This document shows positions 8,632-16,825 of a stretch of 64,000 nt of DNA, piece by piece. A program made the position numbers and the translations under genes. This DNA is from JAPKZH01 sp964537875 (GTDB lineage: Bacteria > Acidobacteriota > Aminicenantia > Aminicenantales > UBA4085), in contig CAZIDN010000002.1 in the NCBI GenBank assembly GCA_964537875.1, positions 1-64,000 on the forward strand, read 5' to 3'. Under the pieces are notes generated by a model. It saw only the letters and a list, made by a program, of their open reading frames with translations. It had not been told where the DNA came from and made no database searches. The first letter of the stretch is position 1. Each line of letters starts with the position of its first letter.

Positions 8632-9759
8632 ATGAAGATTGCCTTGCTCTTCAGCTCGAAAGCAGGAATGGCCGCTTCGCTCGATCATCGTTACTGCGAC
8701 GACAAGTGGGAGGACGAGGAAGAGCCTCCACTCGATTTTCTGGCTGAGTGCGATTCTGATGAAACCATATCCGCAGTCTGGGACGCACTCCGCACCCGCC
8801 ACGAAGTCCTCCTCATCGAATCGGACGAGAACGCTTTTGAGCGCTTAAAGGAATCCAGGCCGGACCTCGTTTTCAACATCGCCGAGCGGCTGTTCGGGCC
8901 CAACCGCGAATCGCATATTCCCACGCTCTGCGAGATCCTTGAGATTCCCTACACGGGCTCCGACCCGCTCACCTTGAGCCTGTGCCTGGACAAATCACGG
9001 GCCAAAGAAATTCTTTCCTACCACAAGATCCCCAACGCCAAGTTCTGGATTGTCGAGCCCGGCGCGGCGGTCCCCGGAGACATTGAGCTGCCGGCGATCA
9101 TCAAGCCGCTCTACGAAGGCTCGAGCAAGGGCATCAAGGACAACTCGGTCGTGGAGACGCGCGGCGATCTGTGTGCCCGCGTCCAGGAGGTCATGTCCCT
9201 TTATAAGGAGCCCGTCATTGTCGAGCGCTTTTTACCCGGACGGGAATTCACCGTCGGCGTTTTGGGAAACGACCCGCGTCTAGAGATCCTGCCGATCGTG
9301 GAGATCGATCACGGCCTGCTTCCGGAAGGCGCCCGGCCGATCTATTCCTACGAGGCCAAATGGATCTGGGATACGCCCGAGCGGCCGCTGGAAATCTTCA
9401 AGTGCCCGGCTCGCATTTCCTCGAAGTTGAAATCGCGCATCGAGGACATTGTGGCCAAGACCTACCGTGTTCTTCGGATCAGGGATTGGTGCCGCATCGA
9501 CCTGCGCCTGGACGAGCGGGGAGAGCCGAACATCCTGGAAGTCAACCCGCTGCCCGGCATTTTGCCCAAGCCGGAGGACAATTCCTGTCTGCCCAAAGCG
9601 GCCCGCACGGCCGGATATTCCTACACGGAGCTCATCCTGAGGGTCGTGGATGAAGCCTGCGCCCGCTATGGAAGGACGGGCGATGCCGGAAATCCCGGCG
9701 CCAAAAAACCTCGGACAAAAAACGGAGGCGATCCTGCTTTATGCGGACCGACAAGATGA
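8632..9759 (+). CDS. ATP-grasp ligase, D-Ala-D-Ala ligase-like (first of pair)
   Basis: 375 residues. N-terminal alpha/beta domain (MKIALLFSSKAG; RPDLVFNIAERLFG), central ATP-grasp with the phosphate-binding loop PLYEGSSKGI, and the metal-binding end DLRLDERGEPNILEVNPLPG. Order and motifs match D-alanine-D-alanine ligases, but it stands apart from any cell-wall cluster, followed at once by a second homologue, an acetyltransferase and an aminomutase. A role in joining amino acids into a small peptide is inferred. The C-terminal ~20 residues are basic and poorly conserved in appearance. It overlaps the next gene by 19 bp. Confidence 0.85.
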   Translation: MKIALLFSSKAGMAASLDHRYCDDKWEDEEEPPLDFLAECDSDETISAVWDALRTRHEVLLIESDENAFERLKESRPDLVFNIAERLFGPNRESHIPTLCEILEIPYTGSDPLTLSLCLDKSRAKEILSYHKIPNAKFWIVEPGAAVPGDIELPAIIKPLYEGSSKGIKDNSVVETRGDLCARVQEVMSLYKEPVIVERFLPGREFTVGVLGNDPRLEILPIVEIDHGLLPEGARPIYSYEAKWIWDTPERPLEIFKCPARISSKLKSRIEDIVAKTYRVLRIRDWCRIDLRLDERGEPNILEVNPLPGILPKPEDNSCLPKAARTAGYSYTELILRVVDEACARYGRTGDAGNPGAKKPRTKNGGDPALCGPTR

Positions 9760-10769
9760 AAGATAAGAATATTTTGGTAGGCATTGCCTACAACGCCTAC
9801 GACCCCGTGACCGGCCGCAACGGCGAGCGGGTCTCCGAGGAATGTGTTGGGCAGACGGCCAAGGAAGTCCTGGCGGCCGTGACCGAGCTGGGCTATTCTG
9901 CATTCATCATCCCGCTCCAGAGAAGCTTCATGAGCTTTCTCCATCGACTCAAGGAGCTCAAGCCGGACGTCCTCATCAACCTGTGCGAAGGCTTTCTGGG
10001 GCGTGCCCAGCTTGAGGCCAATGTCGCCGCCGCCCTGGAGCTCCTCGGCTTCGCCTTCACCGGCAACGATTCCAGGACCCTCGCCCTCTGCCTCAATAAA
10101 TTCAAAACGAAGGCGGTCCTGAAATCCTGCGGACTGCCGACGGCGCCCAGCCGCCTGGTGACTTCGCCGGACCAGAAGGTCGACCTCCCCTTCCCGCTGA
10201 TCGTCAAGCCGAACACCGAAGACGCCAGCCTCGGCATCCATCCTGAGTCTGTGGTCCATGACAAAGAAGGCCTGGAGCGCCAGGTCCGAAGGATTTTTGA
10301 GCTCTACGAGGAGCCGGCCCTGGTCGAGCAATTCATCGAAGGCCGGGAATTCAACGTCGCGGTCTTTGAGAACAGCAAACCCCAGCCGCTCCCCGTCTCC
10401 GAGATCGATTTCACCACCATGCCCGAAGGCTCCCCCAAGATTTGCAGCTACGAAGCGAAATGGTTCGAGGACGATATTCTTTGCCAGAAGACGCCCCCCG
10501 TCTGCCCGGCCAAGATCGATGAGGGCCTCCAGAAAAAGATCCAGGACACGGCCGTGGCGGCTTTCGAAAACGTGGGATGCCGGGATTATGCCCGCATCGA
10601 TCTCCGCATGGACCAGAAGGGGAAACTTACCATTCTCGAGGTCAATCCCAATCCCGACATCAGCCTGAATGCGGGATATGCCCGGGCGCTGGCCGCCTCC
10701 GGCATGGAGTACAAGCACTTCTGGGACCTGATGATCGAGAACGCCCTGAAAAGAAAGAGAAAGGAATGA
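9741..10769 (+). CDS. ATP-grasp ligase, D-Ala-D-Ala ligase-like (second of pair)
   Basis: 342 residues, same architecture as the gene before it but clearly diverged. N-terminus NILVGIAYNAYDP, substrate-side motif DVLINLCEGFLG (the counterpart of DLVFNIAERLFG), ATP loop PNTEDASLGI, metal site DLRMDQKGKLTILEVNPNPD. The second Asn of the paired EVNPxP motif is conserved in both copies, so both look active. The ATG used may be the first (9741) or that of KMKDKNI (9756). Its stop overlaps the GNAT start as ATGA. Confidence 0.85.
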   Translation: MRTDKMKDKNILVGIAYNAYDPVTGRNGERVSEECVGQTAKEVLAAVTELGYSAFIIPLQRSFMSFLHRLKELKPDVLINLCEGFLGRAQLEANVAAALELLGFAFTGNDSRTLALCLNKFKTKAVLKSCGLPTAPSRLVTSPDQKVDLPFPLIVKPNTEDASLGIHPESVVHDKEGLERQVRRIFELYEEPALVEQFIEGREFNVAVFENSKPQPLPVSEIDFTTMPEGSPKICSYEAKWFEDDILCQKTPPVCPAKIDEGLQKKIQDTAVAAFENVGCRDYARIDLRMDQKGKLTILEVNPNPDISLNAGYARALAASGMEYKHFWDLMIENALKRKRKE

Positions 10770-11239
10770 TCCGGCCGATGGCCAAAACCGACAGAGCCAA
10801 GGTCCTCGAAATCATAAAGAGGACGGTATTCTTCCGTCCCGACGAGATCCGGGTGGCCGAGGAGTTGATCGATATCTATCTCGACCAGCCGGGCCAAAAA
10901 GATTACCAGGTCGTGGTCGTCGAAGACGATAAGCCGGAAGTCGTGGGCTATCTGACCTACGGTCCGACGCCCCTCACCGAAGGCACCCATGACCTCTACT
11001 GGATGGCGGTCGCTCCGGAGCACCAGGGAAAAGGCTATGGGAAAGACCTGGTCCGATGGCTGGAGGAGAAAATCCGGGCCGACAAAGGCCGGATGATGGT
11101 CATCGAAACCTCTTCCCAGCCCAAGTACGAGCCCACCCGCCGGTTTTATTTAAATTTGGACTATCGAGAGATCGCCCGCATCCCGGATTTTTACGGGCCC
11201 GGAGATGACCGGGTGATTTATGTTAAGCGTTTCGCTTAA
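10766..11239 (+). CDS. GNAT-family N-acetyltransferase
   Basis: 157 residues. The GNAT core is clear: motif D/A around YWMAVAPEHQGKGYGKDLV with the acetyl-CoA loop QGKGYG, and motif B around YEPTRRFYLNLDYRE. The ATG overlaps the previous stop by 4 bp, with AAGGA from the end of the ligase gene as a partial ribosome site. Next to a lysine 2,3-aminomutase-like gene it could acetylate beta-lysine, as AblB does in N-epsilon-acetyl-beta-lysine synthesis, but it is shorter than AblB and the substrate is inferred only from context. Confidence 0.88.
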   Translation: MIRPMAKTDRAKVLEIIKRTVFFRPDEIRVAEELIDIYLDQPGQKDYQVVVVEDDKPEVVGYLTYGPTPLTEGTHDLYWMAVAPEHQGKGYGKDLVRWLEEKIRADKGRMMVIETSSQPKYEPTRRFYLNLDYREIARIPDFYGPGDDRVIYVKRFA

Positions 11240-11252
11240 AGGAGTATAGGAG

Positions 11253-12371
11253 ATGGATGAGTGGCCGCAAATATTAAGGGGCAGCCTGCGAAACCCCGAC
11301 GAAATCGCCAAGCGGTTCGGCTTGAACGCAGACGAGATTCGCAAGGTTGCCCGCGTCTTTAAGACACAGATCACTCCCTATTATGCGAGCCTGATCAGGC
11401 AAAAAGGAGATCCCATCTACCGCCAGGTCGTGCCCGACCCGGCCGAGCTGAGAAAGGACGGCGGGGTTTCGGACCCGCTCAGTGAAGACCGGGATTCACC
11501 GGTTCCGAGCATCGTCCATCGCTATCCGGACCGGCTGCTGTTCCTGGTTTCCCACAGCTGCGCTTCGTATTGCCGGTTCTGCACTCGAAAGCGCAAGGTG
11601 GGCGACCCAAGCAAGATCCATCCGCGTTACATCGAGGATGGCTTGGAATACATCCGGAGTCATCCGGAGGTCCGGGATGTCATTATTTCGGGCGGCGACC
11701 CGCTGATGCTCAGCGACGCCCGGCTGGAGTATGTCCTCAGCGCCCTCCGCTCCATCCCTCATATCGAGATCCTTCGGATCGGGACGCGCATGCCGTGTTT
11801 CCTGCCGCAGCGGGTGACGGTGAAGCTTGCGGCCATGCTCAAGAAATACCATCCACTGTATGTCAATGTCCACTTCAACCATCCGGACGAAATCACGCCC
11901 GAGGCCGCCCGGGCTCTCAACCTCCTGGCGGACGCGGGGATCCCCCTGGGAAACCAGACCGTCCTCCTCAAGGGAGTCAACGACGACCCGATGGTCATGA
12001 AGCGTCTGCTCCAGAAGCTCCTCTATGTCCGGGTCCGGCCGTATTACATTTACCAGGCGGACTATGTCCATGGCACCGAGCACCTTCGGACGACCGTTGA
12101 GAAGGGCCTGGAGGTCATGGACGCATTACGCGGCTGGACGTCGGGATTGGCCGTGCCATACTACGTCATCGACGCCCCCGGCGGCGGCGGAAAGATTCCC
12201 TTGATCCCGGCCTACCTGCAGTCTCTCAGTGACGAACAGGTCGTCCTGCGCAACTATGCGGGCGAGACCTTTGTCTATCCGCAGGTCAGGGGAAAGAAAA
12301 AAGACAGGAAGGAAAAACAGCCGTTCATCACGCCCTGTTACGGCCTGACCAACGCCCCGCCGATTCCGTAA
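11253..12371 (+). CDS. Lysine 2,3-aminomutase-like radical SAM/PLP enzyme (KamA family)
   Basis: 372 residues. The [4Fe-4S] cysteines are C103, C107 and C110 (HSCASYCRFCTRKRK). The PLP lysine is K314 in DAPGGGGK. The two Asp that bind the lysine side-chain amine in clostridial lysine 2,3-aminomutase appear kept as D270 (YIYQAD) and D307 (YVIDAPG); in glutamate 2,3-aminomutase these are Lys and Asn. Lysine to beta-lysine is therefore the best guess. The C-terminal ~25 residues are basic and end PFITPCYGL. It follows the GNAT gene after 13 bp, with GGAGTATAGGAG as ribosome binding site. Confidence 0.9.
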   Translation: MDEWPQILRGSLRNPDEIAKRFGLNADEIRKVARVFKTQITPYYASLIRQKGDPIYRQVVPDPAELRKDGGVSDPLSEDRDSPVPSIVHRYPDRLLFLVSHSCASYCRFCTRKRKVGDPSKIHPRYIEDGLEYIRSHPEVRDVIISGGDPLMLSDARLEYVLSALRSIPHIEILRIGTRMPCFLPQRVTVKLAAMLKKYHPLYVNVHFNHPDEITPEAARALNLLADAGIPLGNQTVLLKGVNDDPMVMKRLLQKLLYVRVRPYYIYQADYVHGTEHLRTTVEKGLEVMDALRGWTSGLAVPYYVIDAPGGGGKIPLIPAYLQSLSDEQVVLRNYAGETFVYPQVRGKKKDRKEKQPFITPCYGLTNAPPIP

Positions 12372-12377
12372 GATTAC

Positions 12378-14588
12378 TTATTTACGGCCGGCCAGGTAGG
12401 CGGCCAGACCCGTCTTCTGAACGATCTCCAAGGCTTCCTCCGGCATCACCCCTCTTTTCTGCCGCAGGGATTCCAGGATCCGGATGATGGACAGCGGCAC
12501 TTCGGCGGCCTGTCGCACATCTTCGGACCTGTCCTTCATGAAGGTGATGGAATCGAACAGGACGGCGTTCGCCTCTCCGTATGAAATGGGCTTGCGAACT
12601 CCGTTCTGCCGGAGCCACTGCGGACGGCTCAAGACGTCGTTGACATGGGATTGGATGAGATATGTCGCCCGGCCGATGAGCTTGAGATTGCTCGGGCTAA
12701 CGTTGGTCATCGTGTTGCCGATGACCTTGCCCAGCTTGGCCATGACCGCCGTGGAATGGGCGTTGAGCAGCATTTTCAGGGCGATCTGCTGCCGGACGCC
12801 GAAGGGATCGTCGACGGAAGAAACGGTCAGGCGGATGACGACAGGCGGATTCTTATCCTTGGTCTGCAGGAAAGCCCAATCCTTAGCGGCGTCGACGTTC
12901 ACTTTGGCCGGCGCGTCTGCGACCACGATAAGCGTCGTGCCGGCGCCGCTGCTTGAGAAGAGACCCGCGAACTTACGAAAAGAGGAATCGGCCCTATTCA
13001 ATTCTTCGGTCTCGAGCCCCAGGACGGCGGCCACACCGAGATCGCCCTTCCTGGGTCCGCGCTTTTTCAGGTTAAAATCGGCGAAAGAAAAGTCGTAGAG
13101 AAGCGCCTGGTCATGGCCCGCCTTCTGGAGGCTCTCCAGGGCTTTCGTTTGAAGATAGGGGTCGTCAATCTCCTCTTCGAAGGGCTTTTGATAGAGCTCC
13201 GGGGACAGCCCGCGGAATGGCCTGCCGAGAAAAGCCTGCCAAGCGCTTTTCGAATCAAACGCCTCGGTCCAGACCTGGATCCAGCATTTTCGTTTGGCCT
13301 CCTTGACGGTATCCAGGGGATAGAGCCGAAAGGTCGGGCTGCGCTCCGTGCTGTCGATGAACACCGTGATCATGCCGGCCCTGGCGAAATAGGTGGAGAA
13401 AAGCCCCGATCCGTACGTTTTGGCTTCGATGTCGGTGAGCTTGGCCATGGCGGGGACATTCTTTTTGATCTCCTGGAGGAGGGGGGCGAACTGCTTCAGC
13501 CTGTCTTCGATACCCGCCTCCTCCCTGAAGCCCAGCCTGGCCATCTCTTTTTTCGATAAAAACTTGCCCATCGCCCGTTCGACCCCTGTCTCCAAGGCGC
13601 TGGCGATGACGAAGGTTTCGATGGTCGTGGCCTGCATCCGCGTCGACCCGGTGATGGCTTGGGGTCCGGTGGTGAGGTTGATTTTCGTGATCCCTTCCTC
13701 TTCGATCACCTTGCGGCTGCGTTCGAAGGGCAGCAGCCGGTCGTCCGGATTATTGTAGACAAAGTAAAGCTTCTTCCGACTCTCCCCGGGGCTGTAGCCT
13801 TTTTCGGCTTTCCACTGGTCCAGGGCGGCGAGGATGGTGCCGATGACGGAGGACGTCTCGCCCCCTTCCGTGACGCAGATGACGAGGTCGCCCTTTTTAA
13901 TGCCCCGGTCCTGGAGTTGGAGCCGGCCGATGAGCGGCAGGTCCTCGAACCCCTCGAGCGAGCTGATCAAGGCTCGGTCGGCGCCGGTCATCTCTCCGAT
14001 GAGATCCTCTTCGATGGCTGGGCCGAGCCCGGCTTGGAGCTTGGGCCAGACCTCTTTCGCCTCCTTGACTTTTTTCCAGAACGGCCGCCAGAAGCTCGAC
14101 TCCATCTGTTTGGCCAGTCGGCCGGTAGCGCCGCACCCATAGATGTAGATCTTTTTTCTGCCGAGAATGGCCGCTTCGATTTCGGCCGTCAGCCCGTCCA
14201 GCATTTGTTTTTCAGCGGCCAAGGCTTCCAGACGGATGACGATATCGTCGTCCACGGAAAAGAGCAGGCGCAGCCCCGCTTCGGTGTCGTTCTGGGTCTT
14301 TTCGCTGAGGTTCCAGGTTTTCGGGTGGCGCTGCTCGGTCAGGAGCGTGTGGAGCTGAAACTGGGTCCTGTTCACGACATAGTCGATGGATTCCGGGGAG
14401 GCGTTAATCCCGAGCAGCCGGAGCAGGCCGGCATCGGTCTCGGCCTGGAACGGCAGTCCCCGGGGCGCCGGGAAGGCGTTCAAGCAAACCAGGACGCCGA
14501 AAATGGCCAAGAGGATCGAGACAAGACGGTTTCTTCCGCGGCGCGCCGTTTTCGCCGCGGCGGCCTTATCCGTACTGATGCTTGTCAT
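12378..14588 (-). CDS. Exported MurQ/GckR-like SIS-domain protein
   Basis: 736 residues from the ATG at 14588 (a longer start at 14672 would lie wholly inside the deaminase gene). A basic stretch then a hydrophobic helix (RRGRNRLVSILLAIFGVLVCLNAFPAP) forms a signal peptide or anchor. Two SIS-type regions follow: GCGATGRLA near residue 150 and VTEGGETSSVIG near 240, and the MurQ hallmark ITGSTRMQATTIE near 310. MurQ cleaves the lactyl ether of N-acetylmuramate 6-phosphate in the cytoplasm and GckR binds sugar phosphates, so an export signal is unexpected. The length is more than twice MurQ and near GckR. Function unknown. Confidence 0.75.
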   Translation of the reverse strand: MTSISTDKAAAAKTARRGRNRLVSILLAIFGVLVCLNAFPAPRGLPFQAETDAGLLRLLGINASPESIDYVVNRTQFQLHTLLTEQRHPKTWNLSEKTQNDTEAGLRLLFSVDDDIVIRLEALAAEKQMLDGLTAEIEAAILGRKKIYIYGCGATGRLAKQMESSFWRPFWKKVKEAKEVWPKLQAGLGPAIEEDLIGEMTGADRALISSLEGFEDLPLIGRLQLQDRGIKKGDLVICVTEGGETSSVIGTILAALDQWKAEKGYSPGESRKKLYFVYNNPDDRLLPFERSRKVIEEEGITKINLTTGPQAITGSTRMQATTIETFVIASALETGVERAMGKFLSKKEMARLGFREEAGIEDRLKQFAPLLQEIKKNVPAMAKLTDIEAKTYGSGLFSTYFARAGMITVFIDSTERSPTFRLYPLDTVKEAKRKCWIQVWTEAFDSKSAWQAFLGRPFRGLSPELYQKPFEEEIDDPYLQTKALESLQKAGHDQALLYDFSFADFNLKKRGPRKGDLGVAAVLGLETEELNRADSSFRKFAGLFSSSGAGTTLIVVADAPAKVNVDAAKDWAFLQTKDKNPPVVIRLTVSSVDDPFGVRQQIALKMLLNAHSTAVMAKLGKVIGNTMTNVSPSNLKLIGRATYLIQSHVNDVLSRPQWLRQNGVRKPISYGEANAVLFDSITFMKDRSEDVRQAAEVPLSIIRILESLRQKRGVMPEEALEIVQKTGLAAYLAGRK

Positions 14589-15093
14589 CCAGGATGTCTC
14601 CTTCCCGCCAGTCTTTCGTCCATTCTTCGACCGTGAAAATCGTATAAGCCTTGTCCGCCGTCGAACAGACAATGCGATTCAGGCCGGCATTGATGATCAT
14701 CTTCTTGCAGATGAAGCAGGGGAGGGCGTTGATCGCTTCGCCCGTGTCGGCCGAGCTTCCGTAGATGAACATGTCGCCGCCGAGCAGGCTCACGCCCGCC
14801 CGGGCCGCGTTGATGATGGCGTTCTGCTCGGCATGGACGCTGCGGCAGAGTTCGTAGCGCTGGCCGTGAGGGATCCGAAGCCTGTCCCTCAAGCAGAATC
14901 CGTGCTCCACGCTGTCCTTCGTTTTGCGCGGCGCGCCGACATAGCCGGTGGAGATGATCTGGTCGTCGCGGACGATGATGGCCCCGATCGAACGGCGGAA
15001 ACAGGTGCTCCGCCTGGCGACTTCCTTGGCGATGCCGAGATAATATTCTTCCTTGGAGACCCGGTTCGACCTCTTTTTCGGATTCTTTTTCAT
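14566..15093 (-). CDS. dCMP/cytidine deaminase-family protein
   Basis: 175 residues. Zinc-dependent deaminase motifs: CRSVHAEQNAI (HAE) and ALPCFICKKMI (PCxxC). The N-terminal LGIAKEVARRSTCFRRSIGAIIV and the FTVEEW end fit the dCMP deaminase/ComEB branch, which supplies dUMP for dTMP synthesis. The ATG overlaps the upstream kinase stop by 4 bp and the 3' end overlaps the SIS gene by 23 bp. Confidence 0.85.
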   Translation of the reverse strand: MKKNPKKRSNRVSKEEYYLGIAKEVARRSTCFRRSIGAIIVRDDQIISTGYVGAPRKTKDSVEHGFCLRDRLRIPHGQRYELCRSVHAEQNAIINAARAGVSLLGGDMFIYGSSADTGEAINALPCFICKKMIINAGLNRIVCSTADKAYTIFTVEEWTKDWREGDILDDKHQYG

Positions 15094-15638
15094 AAGAGCT
15101 CCTCCAGTTTTCGGCGCAGGTCGTCAAGACTGCCGTCGTTGATGAGAGTGATGTCGGCCATGGTCATGACCTTGTCAAGCTGCTGGGCTCCGGCATCTCC
15201 CCCTTTCTCCTCGGCTTCTTTCCGGACAAACTGTTCGAGCGTCTGCGCCGATTCGTCCCGGCCCCGCGTCCTGACCCGCTCGAACCTTGTCTCCACAGGC
15301 GCGTCCACGGCGATGAGGACGAAACCGGGCCGGCCTCGGAGATACTCGACCTCGCTCGCGTTGCGGATGCTGTCGATGACGGCCTTCCCCCGGACCCTGT
15401 CCATGATCAGCCGGGCCAGGATGTCCGGGCCGAATTGTCTCCGCAGCGCATTTCCCTTTTCGGTCATGTTGTCCCGGCTGGCCGCTTTTCCTTCTTCCCG
15501 GAGCTTGTCCCGGATCACGTCGGACAGGGAGAAGTCATCATATCCCTGGGCCTTCAGGATTTCGGCGGCCTCGCCTTTGCCGGCGCCGTTTGGGCCGGTG
15601 AGCCCGATCAATCGATATTTAGGACGATGACTCTTCAT
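15090..15638 (-). CDS. P-loop nucleotide kinase (dephospho-CoA kinase/NMP kinase-like)
   Basis: 182 residues. Walker A GPNGAGKGE at the N-terminus, then FSLSDVIRDKLREEG and a lid-like region (VETRFERVRTRGRDESAQTLEQF). This resembles archaeal-type dephospho-CoA kinase-like AAA proteins and deoxynucleoside monophosphate kinases. Coupling to the dCMP deaminase gene suggests a (d)NMP kinase acting in the same nucleotide pathway, but that is an inference. Confidence 0.7.
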   Translation of the reverse strand: MKSHRPKYRLIGLTGPNGAGKGEAAEILKAQGYDDFSLSDVIRDKLREEGKAASRDNMTEKGNALRRQFGPDILARLIMDRVRGKAVIDSIRNASEVEYLRGRPGFVLIAVDAPVETRFERVRTRGRDESAQTLEQFVRKEAEEKGGDAGAQQLDKVMTMADITLINDGSLDDLRRKLEELL

Positions 15639-15702
15639 TCGACGGCCAACAATACGAGGACAAGTTCAAAATGAAAAAACTGGACCGTGTTCCCAATTTA
15701 TT

Positions 15703-16494
15703 TCATCCGGCCAGGCCGGCTTCGGATTTTTTCTTTTCTTCCTTTTTTGCCTTTCTCTTTTTTCTCTCCTTGCCGAAGACAAAGGCGACCAGGATGCTGA
15801 AGGTATAAAGCGCCACCATGGGCCCGGCGATGATGCTCTGGGTGATCATGTCGGGGGTCGGGGTGATGACGGCGGCGATGATGAAAATGGCCAGCACGGC
15901 GTACTTGAAATTCTTGACCATCCATCGCGAGGTGACGATACCCATCCGGGCCAGAAAAAATATGAGCGTCGGCATCTCGAAGACGGCGCCGATTCCCAAA
16001 AGGACCTTGAGGGTCAGGCCGAAAAATTGGTTGACGGTAATGACAGCCTTGAAGTCCGAGCCCAGGTCGAGGAAGAAGCGGCAAGCCCAGGGATAGACGA
16101 GGAAATAGCCGAACAGGGCCCCCCCCATAAAGAAGACGGACGTGGCCAGGACAAAAGGGATCACGTATTTTTTCTCTTTCTGGTAGAGGCCGGGCGCGAC
16201 AAACAGCCAGATCTGGAGGAAGATGAACGGCGAGACGACAAACAGCGAGGTGAGGAAGGCGGTCTTGATGTACAGCATAAAGGGCTCGGTCAGGGTGGTG
16301 TAGGCGAGTTTCTCCCCCTCGGGAAGGTACCTGGTCAGCGGCCGGGCCAGGATGTTGAAGACATCCTTGCTGAAGATATAGGCCGGGATGATCGTCGCGA
16401 AGATAGCGATGAAGGAATAGAACAGCCGCTTTCTGAGGTCTTCGAGATGTTCAAGGAAGGTCATCTCGTCAGGAGATTTTCTTCCCTTCCTCAT
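15703..16494 (-). CDS. tatC: Sec-independent protein translocase TatC
   Basis: About 263 residues and six membrane helices. The N-terminal signature MTFLEHLEDLRKRLFYS and the loop FLQIWLFVAPGLYQKEKKY are diagnostic. TatC binds twin-arginine signal peptides. Three in-frame starts exist (GTG 16500, ATG 16494, ATG 16464); the last gives the classical N-terminus and lies 4 nt past the tatA stop, so the true start is uncertain. The Lys-rich C-terminus is cytoplasmic. Confidence 0.95.
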   Translation of the reverse strand: MRKGRKSPDEMTFLEHLEDLRKRLFYSFIAIFATIIPAYIFSKDVFNILARPLTRYLPEGEKLAYTTLTEPFMLYIKTAFLTSLFVVSPFIFLQIWLFVAPGLYQKEKKYVIPFVLATSVFFMGGALFGYFLVYPWACRFFLDLGSDFKAVITVNQFFGLTLKVLLGIGAVFEMPTLIFFLARMGIVTSRWMVKNFKYAVLAIFIIAAVITPTPDMITQSIIAGPMVALYTFSILVAFVFGKERKKRKAKKEEKKKSEAGLAG

Positions 16495-16714
16495 CCTCAC
16501 TCAAGTCCTTTTTGATGTCGTCCTGGATATTCTTGAATTCGTCGGCCCGGATCTGCTCCTCGAACTTGTCTTTGATTTCATCCGTCGATTTCTTGAATTC
16601 GCGCATGGCCTTGCCCAGGGACCGGCCGACTTCCGGCAGCTTTTTGGGACCGAAGACAAGCAGGGCGATGGCCAGAATGAGCAAGAGCTCCGGCAGGCCG
16701 ATGCTTCCAAACAT
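16469..16714 (-). CDS. tatA: Twin-arginine translocase subunit TatA/TatB
   Basis: 81 residues. One N-terminal membrane helix (IGLPELLLILAIALLVF), the hinge FGPKKLPEVGRSLGKAMREFKK, then an acidic and basic amphipathic tail. The FGPKKLP form favours TatA; only one TatA/B gene is seen, as in minimal Tat systems. Overlaps tatC. Confidence 0.93.
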   Translation of the reverse strand: MFGSIGLPELLLILAIALLVFGPKKLPEVGRSLGKAMREFKKSTDEIKDKFEEQIRADEFKNIQDDIKKDLSEDEEGKKIS

Positions 16715-16777
16715 GCGCTTGGTCCTCTCTCGATACTCAAGGAATATAGCCCTTCAACCGGGATAAGTCAAGGCCGC

Positions 16778-16806
16778 TTTACTTTGCTTTCCGCCTCTGG
16801 TAGAAT
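16778..16806 (+). promoter_or_regulatory. Promoter of the S41 protease-rpiB-glyA run
   Basis: TTTACT (16778-16783), 17 bp spacer, TAGAAT (16801-16806), about 19 bp before the ATG at 16826. It lies between the divergent tatA and protease genes. Confidence 0.45.
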
Positions 16807-16825
16807 CATAATTCAGCCGATAGAG

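Noticed and set aside
14589..14672. Longer start for the SIS-domain gene
   Set aside because: It would lie entirely within the coupled deaminase gene and adds a basic, low-complexity extension before the signal peptide.
15703..16714. Third Tat gene (separate tatB)
   Set aside because: Only one TatA/B-type frame is present.
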